NCBI GenBank assembly: GCA_964654185.1
Contig: CAZZIE010000005.1
Span: 6,164 to 70,163 of the forward strand
Reading direction: 5' to 3'
Length of the DNA: 64,000 bases
Origin: CAYFQV01 sp964654185
GTDB lineage: Bacteria; Spirochaetota; Spirochaetia; DSM-27196; PWMO01
Shown here: positions 42,491 through 51,194 of the stretch, piece by piece
How the letters are laid out: every line of letters starts with the position of its first letter
Numbering within the stretch: position 1 is the stretch's first letter
The notes under the pieces: generated by a model
Database searches by the model: none
Seen by the model: the letters and a program-made list of their open reading frames with translations, nothing else
Told to the model about the DNA's origin: nothing
Made by a program: the position numbers and the translations under genes

Positions 42491-44179
42491 CTACCCGGTC
42501 AGAGGAAACACCGAGACGAGCATCCAGCCGAAGAAGGGCGCTGCGCCGAGAGCGTACGCCCAAGGGTCGTCCAGAATGGCGGCGGCCACGGACAGGATCA
42601 GAAAGACCACCGGCAGCACCGGCAGAACCAGGACGACAATGAAGAGCCCGGAGACCGTTACCCCGGCGAGGCCGAGAGCGCCGACGATCGCAGCTGTCTG
42701 AGCAAGATAGATCGCGGCGCGGCCCGCCCGGGTTCTCCCGGCCTGGCACACCCCGGCGGCGAGCAGCCACGGGAGACAGAGGAGCGCAAGAATGGGCCAC
42801 CTCGCCAGGCGATACGGAATGAGAAGCCACTGCAGAGCGACTTCCTGAGTCATTACGCCGACGGCGACCCAGAGAAAGGCGAAGAGCCCAAGACCGAGGA
42901 GTAGACTGCGACCGGTCGGGAGACGCAGACGCGTTCCCCCGGCGAGCCAGATGGCTCCAAGGTTCCCGAACCAGAGAGCTACCGCGCCGCCCACGAGCAT
43001 GCCCCCGAGACGTGTGATGGGCAGAAATGTGGCAAGCAGAGCCAGGATCCCCGTCGCGGCAAAGGGCCCTGCAACCATCCAGGCCCACCACAGTCGTCGC
43101 CGGCGGGGGTGAACCTGCTTGTCCGGGTCGGCAACGCCCCGCGCGTCATCAACGCCCCCCGCATCGTCAGCACTTTCGGTCTTTCCGTCCCCGTCTGACC
43201 GCAATGCCGCTGGCCGTCCGCGGCGGATGAGTGGAGCCGCAGCCAGAGCAAGTAGCATCCAGCCAATGACGTGAAGGCCGTAGAAGAGTCCCCGCCGGTC
43301 GCGGTAGGGATCCATCCCGGCCCCGTACTCAATGGCCGCGGTTGACCAGTCCGGACCTGCCTCCCCCGCCGGGCCCGCCCCGGAGCGCCCGACCCCGGAA
43401 CGGCCAACCGCGGAGCGCCCAAAGGTTGCCTCCAGCCAGCGCAGCAGTGTGTGCTGGCTGCGCCTGTCGAAGAGGATCGTAATGTGCTCGCGTCGCGGTA
43501 CCTCCAGAAGCGCCCGGGCGGTACCGTCCGCGAAATCCTGCGCACTGCTGCGGGCGCCTCCCGCGCGATCGAGCAGATCCCGCCCGTTCTCCAGGAAGCG
43601 TGGTTCCCAGGTCCCGGCCTGGAGAAGAAGGTTCCGTGGCAGAGTCTCCGTCACGGCCGCACTGGTGGGCGAAATGGCTACGACGGCGTCGAATGTCTCG
43701 GGAAGCCGAATCCCTGCCGCCATGGCGGCGCCGCTTCCCATGGAGTGGCCGACGATTGCCAGGCGGTCCGGGTCGACCTCCTGCTGTCGCGTCAGGTACG
43801 CCAGCGCGGCGTCAACATCGTCCTGGAGGACATTCCTGGAGTCGTCCAGTGCCCCCGCGTTGGTGCCGTGGCCGTCGAAGTCCCAGAGCACGACGCCGTA
43901 CCCCGCGTACGCCAGAGTGTAGGCGTACCCGAGCATGATCTTCCGGGTGGAACCGAAGCCGTGAGCGATCAGCACGCCGGGCAGGTCACCTGCGGAGGCC
44001 GCGTCCGGATGCACGACGTAGGTCACGGGCAATCCGTCCGTCTCGCCCATTCGGTTGCGCCGGATCGTCAGATCCCTGGCCGGTTCCGTGATCTGCCACC
44101 AGGCCAGAACGATGAGTACAAGTCCGGCCGCGGCGGCACCCAAGTGAGTGGTCCTGTAGAGACGCGTCATCTCTCTCAT
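42491..44179 (-). CDS. Alpha/beta hydrolase fused to a multi-pass membrane domain
   Basis: The protein is about 562 residues. After one N-terminal membrane helix (AAAAGLVLIVLAWWQI) comes an alpha/beta hydrolase domain with oxyanion-side GVLIAHGFGSTRK, LWDFDGHGTN and the nucleophile elbow GHSMGSG (Ser at about 140). A catalytic His is probably in RSQHTLL. From about residue 300 the protein has some eight hydrophobic helices separated by an Arg-rich loop. Fusion of an esterase-like domain to a membrane domain suggests processing of lipid or peptide substrates at the membrane. ATG 44170 is an alternative start. Confidence 0.8.
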   Translation of the reverse strand: MREMTRLYRTTHLGAAAAGLVLIVLAWWQITEPARDLTIRRNRMGETDGLPVTYVVHPDAASAGDLPGVLIAHGFGSTRKIMLGYAYTLAYAGYGVVLWDFDGHGTNAGALDDSRNVLQDDVDAALAYLTRQQEVDPDRLAIVGHSMGSGAAMAAGIRLPETFDAVVAISPTSAAVTETLPRNLLLQAGTWEPRFLENGRDLLDRAGGARSSAQDFADGTARALLEVPRREHITILFDRRSQHTLLRWLEATFGRSAVGRSGVGRSGAGPAGEAGPDWSTAAIEYGAGMDPYRDRRGLFYGLHVIGWMLLALAAAPLIRRGRPAALRSDGDGKTESADDAGGVDDARGVADPDKQVHPRRRRLWWAWMVAGPFAATGILALLATFLPITRLGGMLVGGAVALWFGNLGAIWLAGGTRLRLPTGRSLLLGLGLFAFLWVAVGVMTQEVALQWLLIPYRLARWPILALLCLPWLLAAGVCQAGRTRAGRAAIYLAQTAAIVGALGLAGVTVSGLFIVVLVLPVLPVVFLILSVAAAILDDPWAYALGAAPFFGWMLVSVFPLTG

Positions 44180-44240
44180 AGTTGCTACATAGGTACCGTG
44201 CCCGGCGTGGAGGCGCAAGGGCTATCCCAGCAACCGGGGA

Positions 44241-44591
44241 TTGGCCATCGGAGGCTTTCCGAATGAAACGCCAACGGGATCACAGCTCATCTCGCCGACG
44301 AGGATCCTTTCGATGGATCCGTTACCTGCTCTCGGCACTGCCCTCGCTACCGGAAGCAATGAAGACACCGGCGAGCCGGCGGGAACCGAGGCGAACGACT
44401 TCGTTCGCGGCAACCGCCACGTCTACCTGGCGGAGGGTGTCGGAATCGTGCGGGTCGAGTACACGCACAAGAGCGGGGCAATTGCGCGGATCGAGCTGGA
44501 ATCGTACTCAGTGGAACCCTCCATTTGTGCGATTCCGAAACCTCTGATAGAATCTCCATTCTCCGCGAAGGGAGGGTGTGCTTCTGATTGA
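44241..44591 (+). pseudogene. Probable remnant of a secreted-protein gene
   Basis: An open frame of 116 codons holds one recognisable piece: VYLAEGVGIVRVEYTH followed by ARIELESY. This is the C-terminal pattern (YLAPGVGLVK... ELxSY) of many exported hypothetical proteins and lipoproteins. The sequence before it (residues 1-55) has no signal peptide and no such fold, so the 5' part seems lost or scrambled. It overlaps the oadG start region. It could instead be a short real gene; confidence is modest. Confidence 0.35.
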
Positions 44592-44907
44592 TGGACTAAC
44601 AATCACCGTCGTCGGCATGCTGGCGGTGTTTGCCTTCCTGGGCGTCCTGGTCCTCTCCATGGCGCTGCTGAAATGGGTCGTCGACCGGCTGCCGGGACCT
44701 GCGGAGTCTGCCGCGGCAGGCGCGGCGGGTAAGACGGGCTCGGCTCGACCCGAAGCGCCGCGGCACGACACCGGTGGCCGCTTTGGCGGCCGTCGGCAAG
44801 GCAGCGGCGGTCGAATGGGCGCGCGGCGAGGGAAGGCGGCGGAGCGCGCTGCCGTCGCCGCCGCCGTTGCGGCATACCACGCACACAGGAAAGACACGGC
44901 ATCATGA
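44578..44907 (+). CDS. oadG: Na+-pump decarboxylase gamma subunit (OadG-like)
   Basis: The 109-residue protein has one N-terminal membrane helix (LTITVVGMLAVFAFLGVLVLSM) and a long hydrophilic tail rich in Gly, Arg and Ala, the plan of OadG/MmdD subunits that anchor the carboxyltransferase to the membrane pump. The start is taken as GTG 44578, which is very close to GGGAGG; CTG 44584 would be better spaced. Its TGA overlaps the ATG of oadA (ATGA at 44904-44907). OadA and OadB follow, so this is an oadGAB operon. Confidence 0.85.
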   Translation: MLLIDGLTITVVGMLAVFAFLGVLVLSMALLKWVVDRLPGPAESAAAGAAGKTGSARPEAPRHDTGGRFGGRRQGSGGRMGARRGKAAERAAVAAAVAAYHAHRKDTAS

Positions 44908-46835
44908 AGCGATACGTGGATACCATGGTCACGGCGTTCCGTGACGGCTTTCAGTCCTTCTTCGGCGCGCGGGTGCTGACGCCGGACTTCCTCCCCGCCT
45001 TCGAGGCCGCAGTTGATGCGGGGATTCGTCACCTGGAAGTGGGCGGCGGCGCGCGCTTTCAGTCCCTCTACTTCTACTGCAACGAAGACGCCTTCGCCAT
45101 GATGGACACCCTGCGCTGGAAGGCGGGGCCCCAGACGGAGCTTCAGACCCTGGCGCGGGGAACGAACGTGGTAGGTCTCGACTCACAACCGCGGGACATC
45201 ATTGACCTCCACGCCAAACTCTTCGCCAAACACGGCATCTCGAAGATCCGCAACTTCGACGCCCTGAACGATGTGAACAATCTCATCCACTCGGGCCGTG
45301 CGATCGCCGAAGCGGGTCTCCGCCATGAGGTCACCGTCACGCTCATGGGCCTGCCACCGGGACTCACCGGAGCGCACACCCCGGACTTCTACATTCAGGT
45401 GCTCCGGAACATCCTGGATGCGGACATTCCCTACGAGGCGGTCTGCTTCAAGGACGCATCCGGCACAACGCCCCCTGCAATCGTCCATGAGACGATTCAG
45501 CGCGCCCGGCAACTCCTTGGCAACGAGGCGCGGATATCCTTCCACAGCCACGAGAGCGCGGGCATTTCCATTCAGCAGTACGTGAGCGCCCTCCAGGCCG
45601 GAGCGGACCAGGTGGATTGCTCCCTGGCACCGGTATCCGGCGGCACCGCCCAGCCGGATATCCTGACCCTCTATCAGGCGCTGCACGGCACCGACATAGA
45701 GCTTGATATCGATGTTCACAAGATCCGCGAGGTCGAGCAGATCCTCCACGAGTGCCTGGAGGACTACTTCCTGCCCCCGGAGGCGCTCTCAGTGCAGCCG
45801 AGTGTCTTCTTCTCACCGATGCCGGGCGGCGCTCTCACCGCAAACACCCAGATGATGCGGGACCACGGCATCCTGGACCGCTACCAGAAGGTTGCCGACG
45901 CCATGACCGAGGTCATTGCCAAGGGCGGTTTCGGAACCTCGGTTACACCGGTGAGCCAGTTCTACTTCCAGCAGGCCTTCAACAACGTCATGTTCGGGCC
46001 CTGGGAGCGCTTTGCCGACGGCTACGGCAAGATGGTCCTTGGCTACTTCGGCCGGACGCCGGTGCCGCCGGACCCCGAAGTCGTCCGCCTGGCGCGGGAG
46101 CAGTTGGCCCTGGAACCGACCGAGCGACCGCCCATCAACATCAACGATGAAGACCCCGAAAAGGGTGTCGCTGCGGCACGACGCATGCTCGAGACTGAAA
46201 GCCTGGAGCTTACCGAGGAGAACATCTTCATTGCCGCAACCTGCAAAGACAAGGGCATTGCCTTCCTCAAGGGCGATGCGCGCGTTCAGGTACGCAAGAA
46301 GGAGAAGGTCGAACCCGGCTGTGCCGAGGAGGAAGCGACGGGCTACACTGTCCGGATCGGCGGGAAGGAGCACAACGCCGTGGTCGAAGGGGACCGGGTG
46401 ATCGTTGACGGCGTCGCCTACGAGGTGTCCGTGGCGCAGGCCGCCCCGGGGGCGGCAGGTTCCCGCTCCATCCCCGCCGGCGCGGCGGTAACCCCGGAAG
46501 CGGGTTCAGCCACCCCGGGGGTCGCCGGATCCAGCACCGGGACCGCCCCGCCGGCCCCCGGGTCCGCCGCGGCCGGCACGACCAGTGCCGGCTCCACTGC
46601 GACCGGCTCCGCAGCGCCCTCCGTGATCAAGGCGCCTTTTTCCGCCCTGCTCCTCCGCATTGAGGCGCCGCCGGGAACCTGCGTAAACAAGGGAGACACC
46701 GTCGTCGTGCTGGAGAGCATGAAGATGGAAACGGAGCTCGCCTCGCCGATCGACGGGACGGTGCAGACTCTCAACTACAGCCAGGGCGATCAGATCGAGA
46801 GCGGCAGCGTCGTGGCGACGGTCGCACCGCTTTGA
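44904..46835 (+). CDS. oadA: Biotin-dependent decarboxylase alpha subunit (OadA/PycB-like)
   Basis: The 643-residue protein has a carboxyltransferase TIM barrel (RDGFQSF at the usual RDAHQS position, CFKDASGTTPP with the carboxylated Lys, metal-binding ISFHSHESAG), a PYC_OADA-type region (FFSPMPGGALTANTQMM, KGGFGTSVTPVSQFYFQQAFNNV in parts), an Ala/Gly/Pro linker at about 510-570 and a biotinyl domain with ESMKMET (biotin on Lys607). It decarboxylates oxaloacetate or a related acid and passes CO2 via biotin to OadB. The N-terminal catalytic loop is more divergent than in classic OadA, so the substrate might be another acid. Confidence 0.88.
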   Translation: MKRYVDTMVTAFRDGFQSFFGARVLTPDFLPAFEAAVDAGIRHLEVGGGARFQSLYFYCNEDAFAMMDTLRWKAGPQTELQTLARGTNVVGLDSQPRDIIDLHAKLFAKHGISKIRNFDALNDVNNLIHSGRAIAEAGLRHEVTVTLMGLPPGLTGAHTPDFYIQVLRNILDADIPYEAVCFKDASGTTPPAIVHETIQRARQLLGNEARISFHSHESAGISIQQYVSALQAGADQVDCSLAPVSGGTAQPDILTLYQALHGTDIELDIDVHKIREVEQILHECLEDYFLPPEALSVQPSVFFSPMPGGALTANTQMMRDHGILDRYQKVADAMTEVIAKGGFGTSVTPVSQFYFQQAFNNVMFGPWERFADGYGKMVLGYFGRTPVPPDPEVVRLAREQLALEPTERPPININDEDPEKGVAAARRMLETESLELTEENIFIAATCKDKGIAFLKGDARVQVRKKEKVEPGCAEEEATGYTVRIGGKEHNAVVEGDRVIVDGVAYEVSVAQAAPGAAGSRSIPAGAAVTPEAGSATPGVAGSSTGTAPPAPGSAAAGTTSAGSTATGSAAPSVIKAPFSALLLRIEAPPGTCVNKGDTVVVLESMKMETELASPIDGTVQTLNYSQGDQIESGSVVATVAPL

Positions 46836-46844
46836 GGGCGCGAA

Positions 46845-47980
46845 ATGAGCATTGACACCGCTCTGGTCGAGCTCTGGAACACCACCGGCGCCGCCGGCTT
46901 CTCGGTGCGGCAGATCATCATGATTGTGGTGGGGTTTGTGCTCATTCATCTCGCGATCGCCAGGCGTTTCGAGCCGTTGCTGCTGGTCCCTATCGGCTTT
47001 GGCGGCATCCTGGCGAACATCCCCTTCATTGGCATTGCAGAGGCGGGGGGATTCATCGGGCAGATCTACGACTTCGGGATCTCCCGCTGTTCATCTTCAT
47101 GGGTGTAGGCGCCCTCACCGACTTCGGGCCACTCCTCGCGAACCGCCGGACGGCGCTCCTCGGCGCGGCGGCGCAGTTCGGGATCTTTGCGACCCTTCTG
47201 GGAGCGCTCGGCCTGGCGCGGCTGGAAGGGATCGACTTTGTCCTGGCGGATGCCGCGGCGATCGGGATAATCGGCGGCGCAGACGGACCGACGGCGATCT
47301 TCCTGGCAGGCCGGCTCTCCCCGACCTACCTGGGATCCATTGCCGTGGCGGCGTACTCCTACATGGCGCTGGTTCCCATCATCCAGCCGCCCATTGTACG
47401 CGCCCTCACCACCCCTGCGGAGCGCCGCATCCGCATGGAGCAGCTCCGCGACGTGTCCCGCCGAGAGCGCATTCTCTTTCCCATTGTGGTGGTGACCATC
47501 TGCGCGATCCTGCTGCCCTCGGCGACGCCGCTCATCGGCGCACTCATGTTCGGGAACCTCATTCGGGAGTGCGGTGTCACCGATCGCCTGGCGAAGGCCG
47601 CCCAGAACGAGCTCATGAACATTGTCACCATTATGCTGGGCCTGGCGGTGGGCTCCCGTCTCTCCGGCAACACCTTTCTCACTCTGGAGACCGTGGGCAT
47701 TCTCACCCTCGGACTGATCGCCTTCTCAATCGGCACCGCCTCGGGGGTTCTCATTGCGAAGCTCATGAACCGTCTGAGCCCGCAGAAGATCAACCCCATC
47801 ATAGGTGCCGCCGGTGTCTCCGCGGTGCCCATGGCCGCCCGTGTCTCGGCGCGGCTCGGTCTCGAGTCCGATCCGGAGAACCACCTGCTGATGCACGCCA
47901 TGGGTCCGAATGTCGCGGGGGTGATCGGCTCGGCGGTTGCAGCGGGAATTCTCCTGGCACTGGTGCCGCTCTTCGGATAG
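46845..47980 (+). pseudogene. oadB: Na+-pump decarboxylase beta subunit (OadB-like), frameshifted
   Basis: Two adjoining frames together encode an OadB of near-normal length (about 377 codons). Frame 1 (46845-47108) covers the N-terminal part to GGFIGQIYDFGI. Frame 2 (to 47980) continues with PLFIFMGVGALTDFGP, IIGGADGPTAIFL and the C-terminal NPIIGAAGVSAVPMAARV and MGPNVAGVIGSA. The break is at about 47078-47084, where one missing C (ATCTCCC instead of ATCCTCCC) would restore one frame. OadB is the Na+-translocating membrane subunit. A sequencing or assembly error, true decay or recoding cannot be told apart here. Confidence 0.8.
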
Positions 47981-47981
47981 T

Positions 47982-48135
47982 ACTCACAAGCCTGTTGATG
48001 CCCATCCGCGCAAGTCATTACCCAGCCGCGGATTGATGTCTCGATGTGGCCGAGGGCTTTGCCTGACGGCTGCCGGTCGCCCCAGGTCCTTGTGACTTGG
48101 TACCTTGCAGGAATTGCATCAACAAGCTTGTGGGT
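47982..48135. repeat. Element of about 154 bp bounded by 20-bp imperfect inverted repeats
   Basis: Left end 47982-48001 (actcacaagcctgttgatgc) is matched in reverse complement by 48116-48135 with 18 of 20 bases. The element exactly fills the gap between the converging oadB and HD-GYP genes. The interior has no coding frame. No clear target-site duplication is seen. It could be a miniature mobile element or a transcribed hairpin acting as a bidirectional stop. Confidence 0.5.
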
Positions 48136-48138
48136 AGG

Positions 48139-49404
48139 TTATTTGGGCTGACCGTCGAAAAGCGCCTTGAACCGCTCCACCAACTCCGGGTCCAGGACGC
48201 TCCCGGCCATCTCCGACAGGATCCGGCACGCATCCTTGTGACTGTACTTGAGTGGCTTCCCCTGGGCCGGGCGGTAGCCGCGCTCGGTGGTTAGAGCGCT
48301 ATAGACATCGGCCACTGCTACAATTCTTGCCCCAATGGGAATGTCCTCCCCTGCCAGTCCGTCGGGATAACCGCCGCCGTCCCAGTGCTCGTGCTCATGC
48401 CGAACAATCGGGACGACGCGCCGGTAGACGTCGAGGTTCTGCAGTATCTCGGCGCCGATGATGGTGTGGGTCTTCATGACCTCGAACTCGTCCGGATCCA
48501 GGGCGCCCGGCTTTTTCAGGATAGCGTCGGGGATGGCGATCTTCCCGATGTCGTGAATCGCCGCGCCGGACCGGACGGCGTCGACATCCTCGTCGGAGAG
48601 ATTCATGGAAATTGCCAGCCGCTCGGTCAGCTCTTCGACGTCGTCGGAATGAGTGCCGGTGTACTCGTCCCGCTCAGCAAGGAGCTCGGTAATGCGCTTG
48701 AAGGCGAGGTGGGAGTCCCGGCGCAGCTTGAGGAAGTTGCGCGTAGCGTAGTGGACCAGGGCCAGTGGGACCAGAGCCAGGATCAGCAGTCCCCGCGAGT
48801 CCTGATAGAGCGTCGCCATGAGGATGGCCAGGACGCCCATGGTTATGAACTGGAGATGGACGTTCCGAATCCCCGCACGGAGCACACGGAAGAAGTCCGC
48901 CTCACCGTTGAGAGCAATGATCGCCGCAACCAGGGAGCTGTTCACGACGACGTAGCCAATGAAGGCGATTATCATGGCGAAATAGGAGTGCTCTACCCCG
49001 GGGAGAAGGCGCTCGGCGTAGGTGAAGGCCGCGGCCGCCGCCGTCACGGTGACCACGAGCTGACTCGTGTTGAACAGGACCGGAGCCATGAAACGCCACA
49101 CCCCGTCGCCAAGCTTGTCCCATCGCAGAATAATCTCCGCAGGTAGTGTCGAGCACAGGACGACCCAGACTCCAACAGGCATGCCGCCAATGAAGACGGC
49201 GGCCATGGCCACCGCGACATGCGTGGAGAGGGCCCAGTCCGAAACGATCTCCAACTCGTATACCTGCGCCAGGAGAGAAGCAATTGCGAGGAGAATCAGG
49301 GCAAAGAAGTACTCGACAGGGTCCAAATCCATGGACGCCACGACCACGAAGTACAGGGCGGCAAGACACACCAGGAGTACATACAATCGCGCCTTGAGGG
49401 TCAT
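48139..49404 (-). CDS. Membrane-bound HD-GYP domain protein
   Basis: The 421-residue protein has an N-terminal membrane region of about six to seven helices (residues 5-215) and a C-terminal HD-GYP domain: DEYTGTHSDDV, AAIHDIGKIAIPDAILKK (the HD pair), MKTHTIIGAEIL and HEHWDGGGYPDGLAGEDIPIGARIVAVADVYSAL. All hallmark residues, including GYP, are present, so c-di-GMP (or related cyclic dinucleotide) phosphodiesterase activity is expected. The membrane part may sense a signal. It is preceded upstream by the small membrane-protein gene but has its own gap. Confidence 0.92.
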   Translation of the reverse strand: MTLKARLYVLLVCLAALYFVVVASMDLDPVEYFFALILLAIASLLAQVYELEIVSDWALSTHVAVAMAAVFIGGMPVGVWVVLCSTLPAEIILRWDKLGDGVWRFMAPVLFNTSQLVVTVTAAAAAFTYAERLLPGVEHSYFAMIIAFIGYVVVNSSLVAAIIALNGEADFFRVLRAGIRNVHLQFITMGVLAILMATLYQDSRGLLILALVPLALVHYATRNFLKLRRDSHLAFKRITELLAERDEYTGTHSDDVEELTERLAISMNLSDEDVDAVRSGAAIHDIGKIAIPDAILKKPGALDPDEFEVMKTHTIIGAEILQNLDVYRRVVPIVRHEHEHWDGGGYPDGLAGEDIPIGARIVAVADVYSALTTERGYRPAQGKPLKYSHKDACRILSEMAGSVLDPELVERFKALFDGQPK

Positions 49405-49560
49405 CGCCTGACGGTATCACGTAATGCGCAAGGGGGAGAAGAACGAAGTCTGCGTAGAACGGCTCAGGCCCTGGAGAGAAGAGGAGGACGAGCGGAGCCC
49501 GAGCCGGGAAGCTTGGAGCTAGGTAGGGGGTGAATCTGGGGACAGGCGCAACGGGCTCAC

Positions 49561-49603
49561 AAAAAAAACGGCGAGCCCTTCCCCCGTGGGGAGAACCCGC
49601 CGT
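49561..49603 (-). terminator. Terminator of the 52-residue membrane-protein gene
   Basis: ACGGCG (49568-49573) pairs with CGCCGT (49598-49603), with an inner CCCC/GGGG stem. On the minus strand the hairpin runs into eight T residues. It lies about 60 nt after the stop codon at 49661. The stretch 49405-49560 holds nothing else I can support. Confidence 0.85.
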
Positions 49604-49660
49604 CTTGACTCGTTCACGCTCCCGGAAGCCGCAGAGCCTGCCCGGAAGTGTGGATGGCAA

Positions 49661-49819
49661 TCAACCTTTGCCGCCACCCGTCCATTTGAAACTGGAAGTG
49701 AGAGCGATGATTGCGATCGCCACCACAGCAATGACCATGAGCGTCCGGTTGTTGGTCACCTTGATCCACACCTTGTTCACACGATCGACGGCCTTCTCAC
49801 TGTAACCCTGCCACTTCAT
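49661..49819 (-). CDS. Small single-pass membrane protein (52 residues)
   Basis: An ATG at 49819 opens a 52-codon frame: a basic, amphipathic start (MKWQGYSEKAVDRVNKVWIK), then NNRTLM, a hydrophobic helix of about 14 residues (VIAVVAIAIIALTS) and a Gly-rich tail ending GGGKG. GGGGG sits 7-8 nt before the ATG. It has its own promoter-like A+T-rich upstream region and its own terminator, which argues that it is a real gene despite its size. No family is recognised. Membrane insertion is inferred from the sequence. Confidence 0.72.
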   Translation of the reverse strand: MKWQGYSEKAVDRVNKVWIKVTNNRTLMVIAVVAIAIIALTSSFKWTGGGKG

Positions 49820-49877
49820 ACTACGCCCCCTACAATAATAAAGTATATAGTATTAATAAATTGTCTCTTTATTTTAG

Positions 49878-49904
49878 GCTATACCGAGGTAGCGGACTTG
49901 TCAA
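49878..49904 (-). promoter_or_regulatory. Putative promoter of the small membrane-protein gene
   Basis: Minus strand: exact consensus TTGACA (49899-49904), 15-bp spacer, TATAGC (49878-49883). The next 50 nt to the ATG are extremely A+T-rich in a G+C-rich genome. The spacer is short. The remaining gap to 50199 shows no other gene. Confidence 0.5.
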
Positions 49905-50199
49905 CACTTTTTTTGCAAGAATATGCGCGAAATTCGCAAGTCGCCGTTCCGCGAGTACGGTTCTGTGGGGCATCATCTTAAGCATTGTGCGACATGACCG
50001 GACATGCAAGGAGGAATCGGGCGGTTCCTTTCTCGTGACGGGCGCGTGAAGACGGACCAGGGCCGGGCAGGGACTTTCGCGTCTCTCAAGCCGGGAAGCT
50101 CTGACCTCCGGCGGAGGCCGTCTTAGCCACGTCCAACCGGTTTTTGCAATACCCCGCCCTCTGCACGAAACTGTTCTCATTACATCTGCGGAGGGTCAC

Positions 50200-51147
50200 A
50201 TGACCAAAGCAATGAGGTTTGGCGCAATTGCCGGCCTGACACTCTTTGTTGGGGCCTGTGCTGTCTTTTTCGGTGGCGAGACGAACGGAGCCGCCACCGA
50301 CGAAGACCCGGTCTCGATAACCTGGGGCATCTTGGATGTGGGGTCCGGCATTGAGTTCGACGCCAGCATCCCGGGCGTTGAGAGCTATCTGTCCACCACG
50401 ACCGGCTACGATGTGACCATCCGGACCTACGACGCCTACGGCGACATCAAGGATGCCATGGCGGGAAGCGATCCTATCCTCGACATGGCCACCCTGCCCA
50501 CCTTCACCTATCTCGTTGCAGAGGAAGAGAGCGGCGTAGAGTTGGTTCTCGCGGCCGTGCGGTTCGGCGCTACAACCTACCGATCGCAATTCGTGACCCG
50601 AACCGGCTCGGGGATTACGGAGATCGCCGACCTGGCCGGGTCAAACTTCATGCGGCCGGACCCGCTTTCGACCAGCGGGTGGATCATTCCGGAAATCACC
50701 ATGCGTGCGGAGGGCATTGATATAACCGGCCTTACCGTCGTGGACGGTGCCGGGCACGACAGCGTCATCCGCGGCGTCTATGACGGACAATACGACGACG
50801 GATCCGGCGACCCGCCGGTCACGGTCGACGCCGGGGCAACCTTCGTGGATGCCCGCAGCACGGTGGAAGATAACCCGGACTATTCAGAGGTCTATACAAC
50901 CGTCGCCGTGATTGGCACCAGCATCGACATTCCCAACGACTGCATTGCGGTCCACCCGTCTCTGGATAGCGCGGTACGTGAGGGCGTGGTGGAGGCGATT
51001 GTCGACGGCTTCGCCGGGGACGCTGCGAGCGCGTTCGAGACCATGACCGGCTGGTCCGCCGTCCAGCAAGAGGATCCGTCGTTCTACAACGACTTCACCC
51101 AGCTGCTCCAGGACGCCGGGGTCGATCCCGCCGACTACGTGGAGTAA
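50200..51147 (+). CDS. PhnD-like phosphate/phosphonate-binding lipoprotein
   Basis: The 315-residue protein has a lipoprotein signal (GACAVFFGG) and a type II periplasmic-binding-protein fold of the PhnD class: WGILDVGSGIEFDA, LSTTTGYDVTIRTYDAYGDIKDAM, QFVTRTGSGITEIADLAGSNFMRPDPLSTSG in parts, and IPNDCIAVHPSLD near the end. An acidic insert (about residues 200-235) is unusual. There are no PhnC or PhnE genes beside it, so it may be a stand-alone binding or sensory lipoprotein. GGAGG precedes ATG 50200. Confidence 0.8.
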   Translation: MTKAMRFGAIAGLTLFVGACAVFFGGETNGAATDEDPVSITWGILDVGSGIEFDASIPGVESYLSTTTGYDVTIRTYDAYGDIKDAMAGSDPILDMATLPTFTYLVAEEESGVELVLAAVRFGATTYRSQFVTRTGSGITEIADLAGSNFMRPDPLSTSGWIIPEITMRAEGIDITGLTVVDGAGHDSVIRGVYDGQYDDGSGDPPVTVDAGATFVDARSTVEDNPDYSEVYTTVAVIGTSIDIPNDCIAVHPSLDSAVREGVVEAIVDGFAGDAASAFETMTGWSAVQQEDPSFYNDFTQLLQDAGVDPADYVE

Positions 51148-51194
51148 CCGCGGTGCCGCGCCCGCCGCAGCGTGGCGCCCCTTTTCTCCGCGCG

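Noticed and set aside
46500..46620. Repetitive Gly/Ala/Pro-coding sequence
   Set aside because: It is the flexible linker before the biotinyl domain of OadA, normal for such proteins.
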